DNA of 64,000 nt from Pegea sp. RAD2-039 (lineage: Eukaryota > Chordata > Thaliacea > Salpida > Salpidae), in contig JAQGEQ010000213.1 in NCBI GenBank assembly GCA_034620365.1, positions 1,054,001 to 1,118,000 of the forward strand, read 5' to 3'. A model generated the notes under the pieces. It saw only the letters and a program-made list of their open reading frames with translations, was not told the origin of the DNA and did not search any database. Positions 26,001 to 38,673 of this stretch are shown here, in pieces; within the stretch, counting starts at the first letter, position 1, and each line of letters opens with the position of its first letter. A program made the position numbers and the translations under genes.

Positions 26001-28356
26001 TCCAACCATGTTCAAAATCTTGTGGCAAGGGATTTCAAATTAGAAGAAGATCAGTTGGTATTGAAGCAAGTTGTAATGGTTCACTTTGTCAAGGTGTAGC
26101 AATAGAAAGAAGATCTTGTAATACTCAATGTTGCCCTGTTAATTGTAAATGGAACTTCTGGAGTGAATTCCAACCATGTTCAAAATCTTGTGGCAAGGGA
26201 TTTCAAATTAGAAGAAGATCAGTTGGTATTGAAGCAAGTTGTAATGGTTCACCTTGTCAAGGTGTAGCAATAGAAAGAAGATCTTGTAATACTCAATGTT
26301 GTCCTGTTAATTGTAAATGGAACTCTTGGAGTGAGTTCCAACCATGTTCAAAATCATGTGGCAAGGGATTTCAAATTAGAAGAAGATCAGTTGGTATTGA
26401 AGCAAGTTGTAATGGTTCACCTTGTCAAGGTGTAGCAATAGAAAGTAGATCTTGTAATACTCAATGTTGTCCTGTTGATTGTAAATGGAACTCTTGGAGT
26501 GAATTCCAACCATGTTCAAAATCTTGTGGCAAGGGATTTCAAATTAGAAGAAGATCAGTTGCTATTGAAGCAAGCTGTAATGGTTCACCTTGTCAAGGTG
26601 TAGCAATAGAAAGTAGATCTTGTAATACTCAATGTTGTCCTGTTAATTGTAAATGGAACTCTTGGAGTGATTACGGTGGATGCTCTACTTCGTGTGGATC
26701 TGGAGTTAAAGAAAGATTTCGTTTAATAAAAACAATTGCGCAATGTGGAGGCAAGTATTGTGAAGGCTCTAGCAAAGAACTATCTATTTGCATCAATAAA
26801 CCGTGTCCTATTAATTGTTTGTACTCACATTGGACAGATTGGACTGTTTGTTCAAAGAGTTGTTCTTCTGGAAAACAAAAAAGACTTCGTAAAATTGTCC
26901 GAAAGTCACTTTATAATGGATTTAATTGTACTGGACCTATGCGCGAAACAAGGTTTTAAAATTTTTTTATTGTTTAAAATAAACTGATTTTCATTGAGTT
27001 TTAAAGATGATCTATTTTCGAACAATTAAAAACAAAATTTTTTAGGAAATGCAATACTCATTGTTGCAAGCAAGATTGTTTATGGGGCCATTGGTCACCT
27101 TGGCAGAAGTGAGATCAAAGCTAATGCAGCCTATCTTTAAATTTAGTTTTCATTAAAGATGCAGTAAGACTTGTGGATTTGGTTTAACTAAAAGAACACG
27201 TCAAGCTAAACGTGTAGCTAAATGTGGTGGAGATGTTTGTGCAGGAAACTCAGAAAGTTTTCTTTCGTGTAATATAAGATGTTGTCCAGGTAAGGTTGTT
27301 GAAACTCACGTTTAGTTTATCTTAAGCAAATCAAATAATATTCGAAAACGTTATTAGAGTTTTTAAAGTAAATCTTAAACATTTAAGATAATCTTTACAT
27401 GTGTACTTTTGCAGTTAATTGTAGGTTATCAGACTGGACAAACTGGAACACTTGTACTAAGATTTGTGGTCAACCAGGAGAATCAACTAGGTCGCGTCGA
27501 ATAATTCAAATGCCCATTTGCAATGGAAAAGCCTGCTCTTACAATCTTGAAGAAAGAAGATCTTGTAATATAACTTGTGCTAATAGCGGCGTTTTCAATA
27601 CTTCTACTAATACCTGTAGTTGTTTGAAAGGGTGGAAAGGAAGATGCTGCAAAGAAGGTTGTATTGTCAAACCCCAATAATAACTAACTAAAAGCCAAAA
27701 AATGAGCAGTTTATAATTGAACAGATGCAAAAAAAATTTAAAGAAATTATTTTGGAGACATAACTTTCAAACTAATGTTAATGTGCAGATATTGATGAAT
27801 GTTCACAAAACACTCATAAGTGTAATCAAACATTTATATGCCAAAATACGAACGGTAGCTTTACTTGCCGATGTCCAAATGACTACATACAGCACAAGAA
27901 AAAATGCATACGTACGAAACTTTATATTTTAAATAATTTTTTCAAAATTATATAAATTTGTATTTGGAATCATTTGTTACAGAAACTAAACTGAGATTTC
28001 CTGAAACGTTTTTTGAATGGATTCAATCAGGAATTGGAACTGCTGTCTTTGTCTTCATTCTAACAGCTCCATTCTTTCTAATTTTGGTTGCTTTGCTTGT
28101 AAGTTTTCACAAGTTAGAAAAAGCTAATCGACCAAAAAGCATATTCTTTATTTTTGTTTTTGATATGAAAGATGGTTATCAACCTTAAGACCTAATATTT
28201 TATTTTTTATAGATATATAACATAGGAAAACGCAAGAAATCAAAAACAAACGACCAACAGACTCATTTGGGAGAAGTTTTTCCTTTGAGGTTGTCTAATC
28301 TTTTAGGAAGTAAAGAGCTGCTTACAGATAACGACATAACTGAAAAAAAAATTTAA
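23045..28356 (+). CDS. Single-pass membrane protein with 25 thrombospondin type 1 repeats, EGF, cbEGF and TM
   Basis: Seven coding exons by splice-site reading: 23045-26952, 27046-27108, 27159-27289, 27415-27657, 27789-27911, 27983-28098, 28213-28356. Together they give 4728 nt, an exact 1575 codons plus stop, which supports the model. Order: hydrophobic signal peptide (LLYVLILLVQVFL), one divergent TSR, 20 near-identical 56-residue TSRs, four more divergent TSRs, an EGF-like module (CSCLKGWKGRCC), one cbEGF (DIDECSQNTHKCN), a membrane helix in exon 6 (GTAVFVFILTAPFFLILVALL), and a basic cytoplasmic tail of about 47 residues with KRKKSK. Each TSR keeps a WxxW motif (C-mannosylation type) and CxxSCxxG (O-fucosylation type). 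Such proteins are surface or matrix adhesion molecules; the ligand is unknown. It is a paralogue of the gene at 42863-50565. I know no named orthologue. Confidence 0.9.
23285..26644 (+). repeat. Tandem array of twenty 168-bp TSR units inside one exon
   Basis: Exactly 20 x 168 bp, each coding for 56 residues starting at (N/D/S)CKWNSWSEFQPC and ending in NTQCCPV. The first two units are divergent; units 3-20 differ by only a few bases and share synonymous sites. Variable positions recur in combinations: D or N at the start, VGIE/VDIE/VAIE, SPCQ/SLCQ/SSCQ/LPCQ, NTQ or NTE, ERRS or ESRS. A linked pair of silent variants (gag plus tca in GAGTTC...TCATGT) recurs in units 6, 11, 16 and 19. This points to duplication of multi-unit blocks and to recent expansion or gene conversion. 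Confidence 0.97.
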
Positions 28357-30814
28357 TCCAGAGAGATTGAATTCTCATTACTTGTTTTTTCCGCATACGT
28401 AAACTTATTTAGCTTAAATCTTTTAACTTAAGGTGTTTTCCAAAAAAATCTATTTTGAAATGAAATAACAAAGAAATATAATATATAAAAATTATTGAAG
28501 CTCTGTCCGAATGAGGAAGTTATTCGATTATATAATTTTCTTTTATTGCTTTATGTACTATTTCTTCATAGTTGTTTTATATTTTTTAGTTTATATATAA
28601 GCTTTTTCATTAAAGGTACAAAAATAAAATAATTCTATAAAAGTGAAATATTAAAAGTTTTTTTTCAAACATTTCTTAAAACTATCAAAAGTATGAAACT
28701 AGACAAATAGTTTTTGTGAATTTATTTATAATTGAAATACAACATAGAGTGACATGATAGGATACAGATAGATTTTTTGCTTTTGAAATTTGTAAAAATA
28801 CTTTTTAGCTTGTCCATATTTTACAATTTTGCTGAATATAATTTTCTATATATAAAGTGTTTATTCAAAACTTTTAACTTTAAATGTCGATTCTAATTTT
28901 AGTTTAATGATAAAAAGATAACAAGTATTTGTCGAAAGTACAAGGTTGATTTAATTTCAATGAAAATAATATTAATATCAGTTAATTTAGGATGTTAGTT
29001 GGTAAACTTTTACAACGTTATGTAGTAAGGCTAGAATGCAACCATCTTTTTTGTGAATTTATTCAATAAAATATATTGCAAATTCGATGACTCAAAAAAT
29101 CAGGTAGTAAAATTTATTAAGTCGAATTATTAATTTTAATCTAAATTTAGAAAATTTGTTTATTTAATTATATATTTCAAATTACTGTTTATGTTTAAAC
29201 CATTTGCACTCATTAAAAAGTTTTGATAAGATTTTAAAATTAGATCAATTGCTTGACTGATCAAGAGTAAACAGAATTTAGAATATTTAAATCAAAGTAT
29301 AATTAAATGGTTAAACTTTTGTCTTTCTTTGAAAATAATTTTTCATTCGTCTGGAAGACTTACGTAGTCTTTGAGAAAACTTCATTGTATAAAAACACAA
29401 TTTTAAAAATCAAGGAGGAACTTCAACTGCCATGTGTGAATTAACTAAATCTGTGGCATAAACCGAATTTATCATCTAACTGCTTTCAGAAACTGTTTAA
29501 ATTTCTTCTATATCTAAAGAAATCGTTTATTCATTTCTTTAACTTTATAACAATTATATCTCAAGATTTTTAGGACATTTGCAAAGATTTTTTTAAGATT
29601 GTATTTTATTTATTGATCATACTCACATGATCATTGAAATATGTATTTAAATTTTTGGTTAAAAATAGCGAATTGACTATAGCTTTGAATTTACAAACGT
29701 TGCCAGGGGTTAGCATCTGGCTAATGATAAAATGGTCAGAATAGTGCTATTAACTGAGTTTTCAAAACAAGTTTTTACTAATTCTATTTATTACGTATTT
29801 AGTTTCTCTTTAAATAAATAATAGAAAATAAATTTATCGTAATTACAAATTTTGTTTGTTGCTTAGTTTTCCTAGCTGTAATTTGCTTATTTAGATTAAC
29901 CAATTCTACTTACAATTATTAACAACCAACTGATTTAAATCAATTAGCTTCTTAGGATATAATTTTGATAAAATTTAGAAAAAATAATTATAAGTGGAAA
30001 TATTTAGTTTACTTGTGTGATTTTGATCAAAAATAAATGTTTCAACAAAAAACATAAAATTGCTACAATTGTCAACAATCATTTGAATTTAAAACTTTTG
30101 AAAAGTACTTTATAATTACATTCTTTAATATTTTATAGATAATATTATTGTCATTCATCATTAAATTGTTAGTTGTTTTTTTACCATTTTTTTTGGTCTT
30201 GGTTAGATAAATGCTAAATAATTATTTAAACCATATAAGCAAATTTGTGTTAGTAATTTCATTTTCAGTATAATTTTTCACTAAAGTAATCTATAATTAA
30301 AAATGTTATTTTTGTTATGTAGATGGTTTTGCACTTTTTAGTATATTCTTTTTAAAATAGTTTTAAGTTATCAATTCCTTAGCTAAATCATAAGAATTTC
30401 ATTTATAGAATCAACACCCTAATAGACTAATGTTTTTTATGAATCTATTCTAGTTTTGTTTGACCATCTAAAATTTTCATTGTTTATAAGAAATTTGTCC
30501 ACAAGTAAAGAGATTATATATGATTTTGTATGATTTTAGAAATAGTTAAATGAAATAACTTATCAAATTTATAAGATAACTATAGCCTATGTTAGGATAT
30601 ATTTTAGTCATTATTAAACATTCAGTTCTTTAAAACTTGAATACTTAATTGCATAAAATAATTACTTTAATTTTCTTATTTCTTCAGTATATATATCTAA
30701 ATTAAGTAGCATATGATGAAATTTAATCAATTCGAAAATCATAAATAAAATCCAATGAAAATTATATTTTTGATTATAGTTGACTTTTGATAGATGGTTA
30801 GTAAATGGTAGAAT
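28357..30814. other. AT-rich intergenic region with TSR gene 3' UTR
   Basis: No coding exon seen. An AATAAA at about 28623-28628 is a possible poly(A) signal for the TSR gene, 267 nt after its stop. The rest is AT-rich with no recognisable element. The CEP104 promoter should lie at the right end. Confidence 0.5.
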
Positions 30815-33800
30815 ATGCCTTTGAAGATTGGGTATCATGTTATTGGTAGTAGTGGTGAAAATGAAGGTTTTGAAGCTAAATCACTTGAACTTCATAGTCC
30901 AACTGTACCTGGATGGCAGACTCCAAAGTTAGCTTCATGTAGTAAACATTTTGTAGTGATGCTTATTTCTTATAGTTTCTAATTGATTAAATAAAGTTAT
31001 TTAGTTATTATTATTTAGTTGTTATCATTATAAGAATTTTTTTAGGCTCTATTTATTTACTAACAATTACTTCATGTATTTAACTTAATTTTTTGGTATT
31101 AAATATGTATATAAAAGATTTATACTGATAAAAACTGTTTTTGCTTTAGTAAAAAAGCATTTTTGTTTCACTAACGGATATTGACTTCATTTATCTTGTT
31201 GAGGTTTTGTTCATTTCCACAAGAATTAGTTCTTCGTCTGAATGAGCCATGTAAAATAAAGAAGTTACAACTGTTGTCACATCAGTATATGATTCCTTCA
31301 AAAGTAGAATTCTATGTTGGTGCCCAGGACACACCAGATAGCTTTAAAAGGCTTGGGTTTGTCATGCAAATTTAAGTTTTTTTACACTACTCATCAAGAT
31401 TGTATTTTCAGCTACATTTATTTATCAAATAACGAAAAAACTGGATTTAAATCAAGAGAACTAAAATCAGTCCATGTTGATGCGGAAGGACAATATGTAC
31501 GTGTCCTTATCCACAAAAGTCATCCTAACAAATTCAATACTTACAATCAGGTCTTTGTTAAAAATATTAATTTTTGATTCAACTGAAAATAGTTGTAAAT
31601 ACTTTCAAAAATATTTTTTTTATTAATTTAAAGATTGAATTATTTAATATTTAATTCCTAAATATTCTACTCTCTATTATTTTAATATTTATTGTGTGAT
31701 TGATAAGATAATTTGTTTATTTTCATATAAAATTGATTACTATTATAATTTTATCTCTAAAATATTCATTTTATTAGCTGACATTAAATTCTGAGTCTAG
31801 TACAGCTGTTATGGCAAATTAATTAAATTCAAAAGAGATTTGTTTTTATGAATAACTGCTTCTGCCACTTAAGCATACTTTCCTATAAGTTTAATTAACA
31901 TTTCAACAGCTTCAGAAGCAGCTTTATTCTATTTTCTAGCTTTTTATCCTTCTTTTTGATAATAGTTCTAAAAAGATTAAATGTGATTAAATGAATTTTC
32001 AGATAATTGGTTAATTCTACAGCGACCTCAATATTTCAAATAACATAAAATCATTTTTTAACATCAAATGAAATTAAGAAATACATTTTAGAAATGTTTG
32101 TTGAAAAGTTCATTTTTTGTAACCAGTAGCAAACTATTTTTTCAGGCATCTATAATGGCTTTTAATGTTATTGGAGACTCACTTTCAAACTTTCATAGAA
32201 ATTATAACAACCAACCAGATGAAAGTAAGCAAAATTACATCTCGCCAATGGATGATATAGCTTTCGACATGTACCAGGTAGCTTACATTTTCATTTGTAC
32301 TTACCAAAAGTCTGATATTTCTCTTTGTAGGATCCTGAGGTAGCAGAAATCATTAGAAGATTAGATAAACGTAAAAAAGAAGCAGTTAGAGGTAAGTAAC
32401 GGTTTTACTGCTTTTTACTTTTAGGATTCAATAAACTTTTTATTTGTATCATATGTTTTTTAACAAATGCAAGTAGCTTTAATGAGTTCTAACTTCCTTT
32501 TATGTTTTTGTCGTAAATGAAGTACATGTAAACAATATTTACTCTTTATTTAATTAATTTTGTTGTTATCTTTCATTATTAGCTTTTTCTTCATTTTATT
32601 TGATTAAGTCCTTGTAATATTCAGCCTTACTCAAGTCTTTTTAGCTTTTGATGACACTTACCGCATTTTTTAGATGAAAATTTTGACCTAGCTAAACGTA
32701 TGAAGCAGGCTATTGCAGATTTGCAAAAAGTTGGTGAAAAACTTGCCAGGTTTGAGAAAATGATTTCAATTTGTGATTACAAAACTAGAAAAACGTTTAT
32801 TTTCTACATTAAACATAGAAAACAAATTGTTTAAAGTACTTTTCTCCAAGTTTGTTTGAATTCTTTTGTAGTCATTGTAGCGTGACCAAACATCACGTGC
32901 TATACAAGCTGGCTTTGATCGATTGTAAAACTTTACTTTTACTCGGTATACCAAACTGTTTGTTCCAGCAAACTATTTTTCTACTCATAAATATTTGATC
33001 AAAATCTTTATCTTTGAAGATAACTTATTTTCAAATGAAACATTTTCTTTAGATACGAGTTAGACAAGAGAAGAGCTGTCGAGAACGAAGATTATGATCT
33101 TGCAAAGAGCAAAAAGACACAAATGGAAGAATACCGATCGAAGGTTTATGAACAGCTACAAAAGTATAATCTACTTCAAGATGCCGGGATTTCTCCTAGG
33201 AAGCCTGAGCAAGGAGTTTCACCCCTTAAACAAAGTTTGTTTCAAATCTGGCATTTACTAAACAGATTTCATCAATAATTAATCAAAATCAAAAACTGAA
33301 CGCTTTTAATTATCTCACGATTGACTTTCTATGTTCAAATACGCAGGTAAACCTCAGCAAGTGGCAAATGATTATATTTTTGCTCCTAAGGATTCAGTTT
33401 CTGTAACTACTCTCAGACCACAAAGTGATTTGGACGAGACAAATTCAGCTGTATCACTTGAACCATCTGTTCCTGGATTAGATTTAAAGGTTCAACTTTT
33501 TGCTACAATAGCTGTGATGTCAAGCTTGATCTTTAAAGGTGATCACTGAAGTAGAAGAGTCTGATGAAAGAAGTACAAGCTCCGCAAAGTCAGCTGAAAG
33601 ATATGATGATATGGTGATCCCAGCACTGAGCAAAAAGAAACAAACGATTCCTGAGTATCCAGAGTTTGAAGATGTACAAAGACTTTTCTTTTTGATTGAT
33701 ATTTTATCTTAAAATCTTTTAGGATTTTGAAAGATCATCTCCAGATCAAGGAAGAAGACCTGATCATTTGAGTGGACCTGAAGCTATGTCAGAGAAGAAT

Positions 33801-35910
33801 ATTCGAGAAGCAGCAAGCGCGATCGATGTTTTTGGTCTGCCACTGGTCAGTATTGAGAGACTCGGGATGTCACATCAAGGGTCATCATATAAAAGATCCT
33901 TGACAGGTGGCTGGAGCGTACTCAAAAACTTGGTCCTTTCGAGAAGATACTCTCCTGGCTGTCTACAAACTTCTCTCAGAACTTCCTGTAGGAACTCAAA
34001 AAGAAGAACTCCGCATTCAGCTGAAAGCGGCTCTTTTTCTGGTTAAACGTTCAATTCGAGGTTTGCATCTTCATCTTTGTTGATCTGCTGATTGAAGTTG
34101 CTGTCTAATGATCAGATAAAGTTCACTCTGTCTTCCATGCTTCACTAAGACTACTCGAGTTGATTCTTGTCGATTTTATTCCTCGACATAAGCTTGCAAG
34201 ATCAGATGTTTTGAAAGCGGTAACCATGACTCTTCCCAATCTGATTCTAAAAACTGGAGAGTCTGTAAGACATCCACTATTTCTTACCTTCTTCTTGTAT
34301 TCAATAGTTGCTTTCAGGTTGTTAGATCGCGTTCCACCGCACTTGATTTCGTTGATAAAATGAGTGGGTTTCCCGTGGTTCAACCAACACAGATTGTTCC
34401 TCAACATCTACTTCCACCTTTCAAGCGCGACACTGCTAATCGTTTAGCGTTAAGCAGGGTTGAGATGGTAGAAAAATTGTTGATGAAAATTGGTAAGTTT
34501 CCTTCAGAATAATTTCAACTTTGATTAATAATTGAGACTGACACAGGATTAGAAGATCCAGCTGTTTCAGTGGATTCAGTGATGAAGTTTGTGATTCCAT
34601 CCCTGGAGCATGCTTCTGGAGCTGTTAGAGAGACAAGTGTCAAGATTGTTCTTCAACTTTATCGTCTGGCTGGAAGTCCAGTTAAAAATTATCTTCCTAA
34701 TGATGATGCTAAAACTCGAAAGAATCATTTGTATCGGTAAACGAAATCACTTATCAGATTGTTGACTTAAAATCTTTGAAATATAGAAACCTTTTTGATG
34801 AATTTGATCGAATAGATGGTAAACCAACTCAAAGCGAGTTGAAGCAACAGATTCTTGCTGAAAATATCGAAGAAAATAAAAGAAAAAAACAACAAGTTAG
34901 TTTTCATGCTTACATTGATGTTTGTTCATTTGATTTACTGGTCAGATAAATGAGCTACAAACACAAGTCAACCAGTTAAAAGTGGTCAACAATAAAGTTA
35001 GTTGATGCAATTAAGCTGTTGTCGAAGTTCTATTTCAATTGTTCATTTATTTCAGCTTGAAAGTTCTGCACGTGTTTCAGAGAATAAATCGAAAAATACT
35101 GGAAAAGCGAAGAAACAAAATGGTAAAAATTTCTTTAAATAAATACCAAATAATCAACAAATTCTTATTTTAGGAAATGAAAATTACGAGCGAACTCCAA
35201 GACATAATGATGAAGAATTCATGGATAGGTAAATGATTCGCAGCTTCATTTGAAATTGTTGTCCAAGCTGAGACTTTTTTAGGATGTGTATCTTTTGTGG
35301 TGAATTTGATGAGAGTTTTGATGAGCGTGGATTAGATATACATTACTGGAAGAACTGTCCGATGTTGAAACGTTGTGAATACTGCAAACAGGTTGGTTTT
35401 GTATATTTGTAGTATACACTTGTATTAAAATTGAGCTTTTATAGGTTGTTGAAATTCCACTTTATGGTTCTCACTTGTTGACTGAATGTGAACGAAAATC
35501 TGAATTTGATAAATGTCCCAGATGCTCGGAAGTAATGCTGAAGAAGATTTTATCAAAACATCTTCCGGCCAAGAAATGCCCTGGTCTTCTTCAACTTTTT
35601 CTATCTAGTTTTTATTCACTTCAAAATTTTTCAGTTATTAATGTGGCTACAGAAGAGCACTGTCCTCTTTGTAACAAAAATATTTCATCTGGAGAAGAAT
35701 CTTGGAAGGTTCATCTAATGGGTTCTAAAAAAGATGCTTGTGCAGAAAATCCTCGTCGAATTCCTCATATTAAACAATGTAAGATTGAAGTTTTTCCATT
35801 TTTTTATCATTTTCTGTCTTTGATATTTTCAATGAAAAACTAAATTGTGAACTTTTTATTTTTCAGTACAATCAAAGCAAGCCTCTTCTAGAAGACAAAA
35901 CGGAAAATAA
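30815..35910 (+). CDS. CEP104: CEP104, centrosomal/ciliary-tip TOG-domain protein
   Basis: CEP104 sits at centriole distal ends and ciliary tips, binds tubulin through a TOG domain and is needed for cilia. Start MPLKIGYHVIGSSGENEGF matches the family's jelly-roll N-terminal domain; first exons 30815-30927, 31204-31356 and from 31412 (NNEKTGFKSRELKSVHVDAEGQ). Then a coiled coil with ISPMDDIAFDMYQ, DPEVAEIIRRLD, DLAKRMKQAIADLQKVGE and ENEDYDLAKSKKTQMEEYR (32146-33235). The TOG region begins with EAASAIDVFG, GAYSKTWSFREDTLLA (33770-34740). A charged linker with a second short coiled coil comes next, then the C-terminal zinc-finger array (MCIFCGE..LDIHYWKNCPML.RCEYCKQVVEI, CPRCSE, CPLCNKNISSGEESWKVHLMG) and a basic QNGK end. 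All CEP104 domains are present, so the gene looks complete and functional. Introns range from about 50 to 600 nt. Confidence 0.95.
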
Positions 35911-36294
35911 TTGATCTTTCTTCAGATTTTTAGCTTTAATTCAAGTATTTATAAGAATCAATTTTGTGAATATTTAGCAATTTTGAATTTCTGTTTTACA
36001 TTTCTTCATTTTTCTACTTATTTTCAGTTTTGTATAAAATTAATAATTTCTGAGAACACCAAAGACTTGTTGCTGACTAATGTACTGATGCATTTTAGTT
36101 TCGCTAATACCTTTTTTACTATTAGCCTTTTCTTATTTTTGTTTAGATGTTTAACAATATCAAATATATTCTGATGTTTTTGTTGCTTCTTATCACTGTT
36201 AAATATTCAAAGTATCTTCATTTAGTTTCCCTAATTTCTTTTTTAATGTTTTGTATTTTCACAAACAATATTTGATTTGATTCATTTTCAGTGA

Positions 36295-36300
36295 AATAAA
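36295..36300 (+). terminator. Candidate poly(A) signal of CEP104
   Basis: AATAAA about 385 nt after the CEP104 stop codon, with a second AATAAA about 30 nt later. Plausible position, weak evidence in AT-rich DNA. The stretch 35911-36294 is then the 3' untranslated region. Confidence 0.35.
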
Positions 36301-37036
36301 AAAAGTCAACAACTGATTCTTCAGTTTGATAAATAAAACATTTTATTTTCGCTTTAGTTAATAACACCTTTGGTTTGTAATGCAACAACACAAATCTTAT
36401 ACTTGGTTTTTAAATAGTGCCCAACACCTCTATATTGTAGCAAAGTATTTAGCTTTATGGTAGCGTTTCTGTCCTCTAGAAGCGGTCCACATAATTGTTA
36501 TAATTAAGTTCAAAATAAATGAAAAAACATTTTTATTAACTTGTTCTTACCCTAAAATAATTGAATCTTCAGAGAGATATTTTCAAGCCTCAAAATGTTA
36601 TATCGACAAGAAATCTTTAAGGACTAAAAAGTAAAGTTATTTGACTCAGTGATGCTGATCAGTGGTTGATCATAGTTTTAGCTCTTTTATCACCAAAATT
36701 ATGATAACATTTTTTTTAAATTAACTTTTTAGAACAATAAGTTTGTGATTTAAATAAATTACAATAAAGATTTGTATAAGTCTTTTATTAGATTATCTAT
36801 TTTTACAATTATTGATAATACCTAATAATAATAGTTTATATTGACAAAAAGGAATACTGGAGATATTCATGGAAAATAGTGATGACTGTATATCGCTTTA
36901 CTTGATCTGCTAAAGCTGTAGTTTTAATGACTTCTAATAATATTTCAAAACTATAATGTTAGATAACTTTTCTAAATTATATTAAAAATTGAGAAAAGTT
37001 GTAGAGAATATCTACACCAGTCAATTTATAAAAATA

Positions 37037-38673
37037 TTAATTGCAAGAGTTTTCACAAACACTATGCCCAATCTTATTGGCGAGGTTTTGCGCAGTAAAA
37101 TCGTTTCGTAGATACCATATACGGTTCAAGCCTCCTTCTGTTAGCTTATTTAATACTTTTGTTTGTTCATTCCAATTTCCAAGCTGGTAAACCTGTAGTT
37201 TGTGGTGTTAGTCTCTCAGCTCAGTTAAAAGTCAAAACATACTTCAGTTCCATCGTTTTTTAAATCTCGTAAAATGTGTGATATGTGATCAGTAGTACGA
37301 CCATCAGTGAATAGAAGGACAGCATCAGGAGCGTTTCTACGGTTAGCTGAATTCATTAATGTGATTTCACGCACGTATTTAAGAGCTTTGGCGGTATGCG
37401 TTGCAGTTCCGGAAAAAGGAATTTTCTTAAGTCGACGCCAGATTTGTCTTTTCTTTTCATGATTCTGAAAGATGGGCTGGTAGCGCCCTACCTTATGACT
37501 GTAACTCAATACAAACACCTTCACCATTTCGTTACTTAATGTCATCCGACTGTTAATCAATAAATGGTTGAAAATAAATAGTAAAAAAAAGACAGCATAA
37601 TTACAAACCTTATCAATTTTGAAACAAAAAACAGAATTCTTCTCCAGTGAGGTCTAACAGAACCTGATGTATCTAATACAATTACTAAGTCCATAATTAA
37701 GTTAGGGGGACAGGAAGCTGCAAGTTTATGTATTACTGAGAGCATCACAGCAATCTTAAACTTACATCGACAACAAGGAGGTAACAAGGACCAACTTCCA
37801 TTGGGAAGACAAACATTTTCTTTGATAGAGCCGGGCTCAAAGATGAATGTATTGCGACTACAGCTGAATCTACAAATTGATCCTACCTGATTTCCTTTTG
37901 AACATTCTGCTTCAACTCTTCGAAGGTTAGTTTGTTGAGGACATGCGATGGTTGGTGTTGTCTCATCTAAAGTCAAAACTTTAAGATCAATGCAAAAGAT
38001 TGAAGGTCAATATCGATTACGTGCAGCACGTTTAGCTTGACATGATAAAGCTTCATTCTTATTGCACTTATCACTAGAACAACAGCAGCGACAGACAGAA
38101 CCTTGGATGTCATTGCACTGAGTTGACATCCATGCTGGTTGGTTGTTCTGCTTCGAAGCAAATCAAACTTTTAAACTTGTGATTTTTAATCTTTATAAAT
38201 TGATTCAAACCTGATTTTGGTTGTTACTGCATGCATGAGACTGCTTGCAACCTCTGGTGATTAGTTTATTGACCCCATTAAAGCGATATTCAGAGAAGCA
38301 AGAGTTCTTTAAATATAGTGGAATAAGTTTTTCAGATTTTTTAAACTATTTAGGAATTCATATTTTATCGTTTGATGATGAGGATGATTTAATTGAGTAT
38401 AAATTCACTTGACTCAATTAAAACATTTTAATCTGATGATAATCTCTTGTATTCTTACTTGATTGGTTTGGCACAGAACCAACCTGCCTCTTTCTTTGCA
38501 GTCGTTGTCACTAACAGCATTCTCGCATTTCCAGCAACGCAGAGCTATAATAAGAAAAATTATGACTTTCTTAATACTAAATGATTTACTTGAAGCTACA
38601 AGAACTGACCTTCGATGTCTGCTACGACCGTTACAAATAAAAAGGAAATAAATTTAGTTCCAACAAGATTCAT
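37037..38673 (-). CDS. Secreted Ly6/uPAR - sushi - von Willebrand A domain protein
   Basis: Small multi-exon gene. Exon 1 (38610-38673) encodes a signal peptide (MNLVGTKFISFLFVTVVAD). Next comes a Ly6/uPAR three-finger module: LRCWKCENAVSDNDC, then a GCKQSHAC block, closing with CRCCCSSDKCN, the CC..D.CN end typical of the fold. After a 54-nt intron comes a sushi/CCP module (IACPQQTNL..GSICRFSC..NGSWSLLPPC). Last is a vWA domain with an intact MIDAS: DTSGS in VIVLDTSGSVRPHW, Thr in SGTATHTAKAL, Asp in LLFTDGRTTD. It ends ENSCN with stop TAA at 37037-37039. No membrane helix is seen, so it is probably secreted. vWA domains with this metal site bind matrix or cell-surface ligands. I know no family with this exact order; exact function unknown. 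Confidence 0.85.

Noticed and set aside
23285..26644. CRISPR-like or satellite reading of the 168-bp array
   Set aside because: The units are contiguous, without spacers, in one open frame encoding a known fold; it is a coding TSR array.
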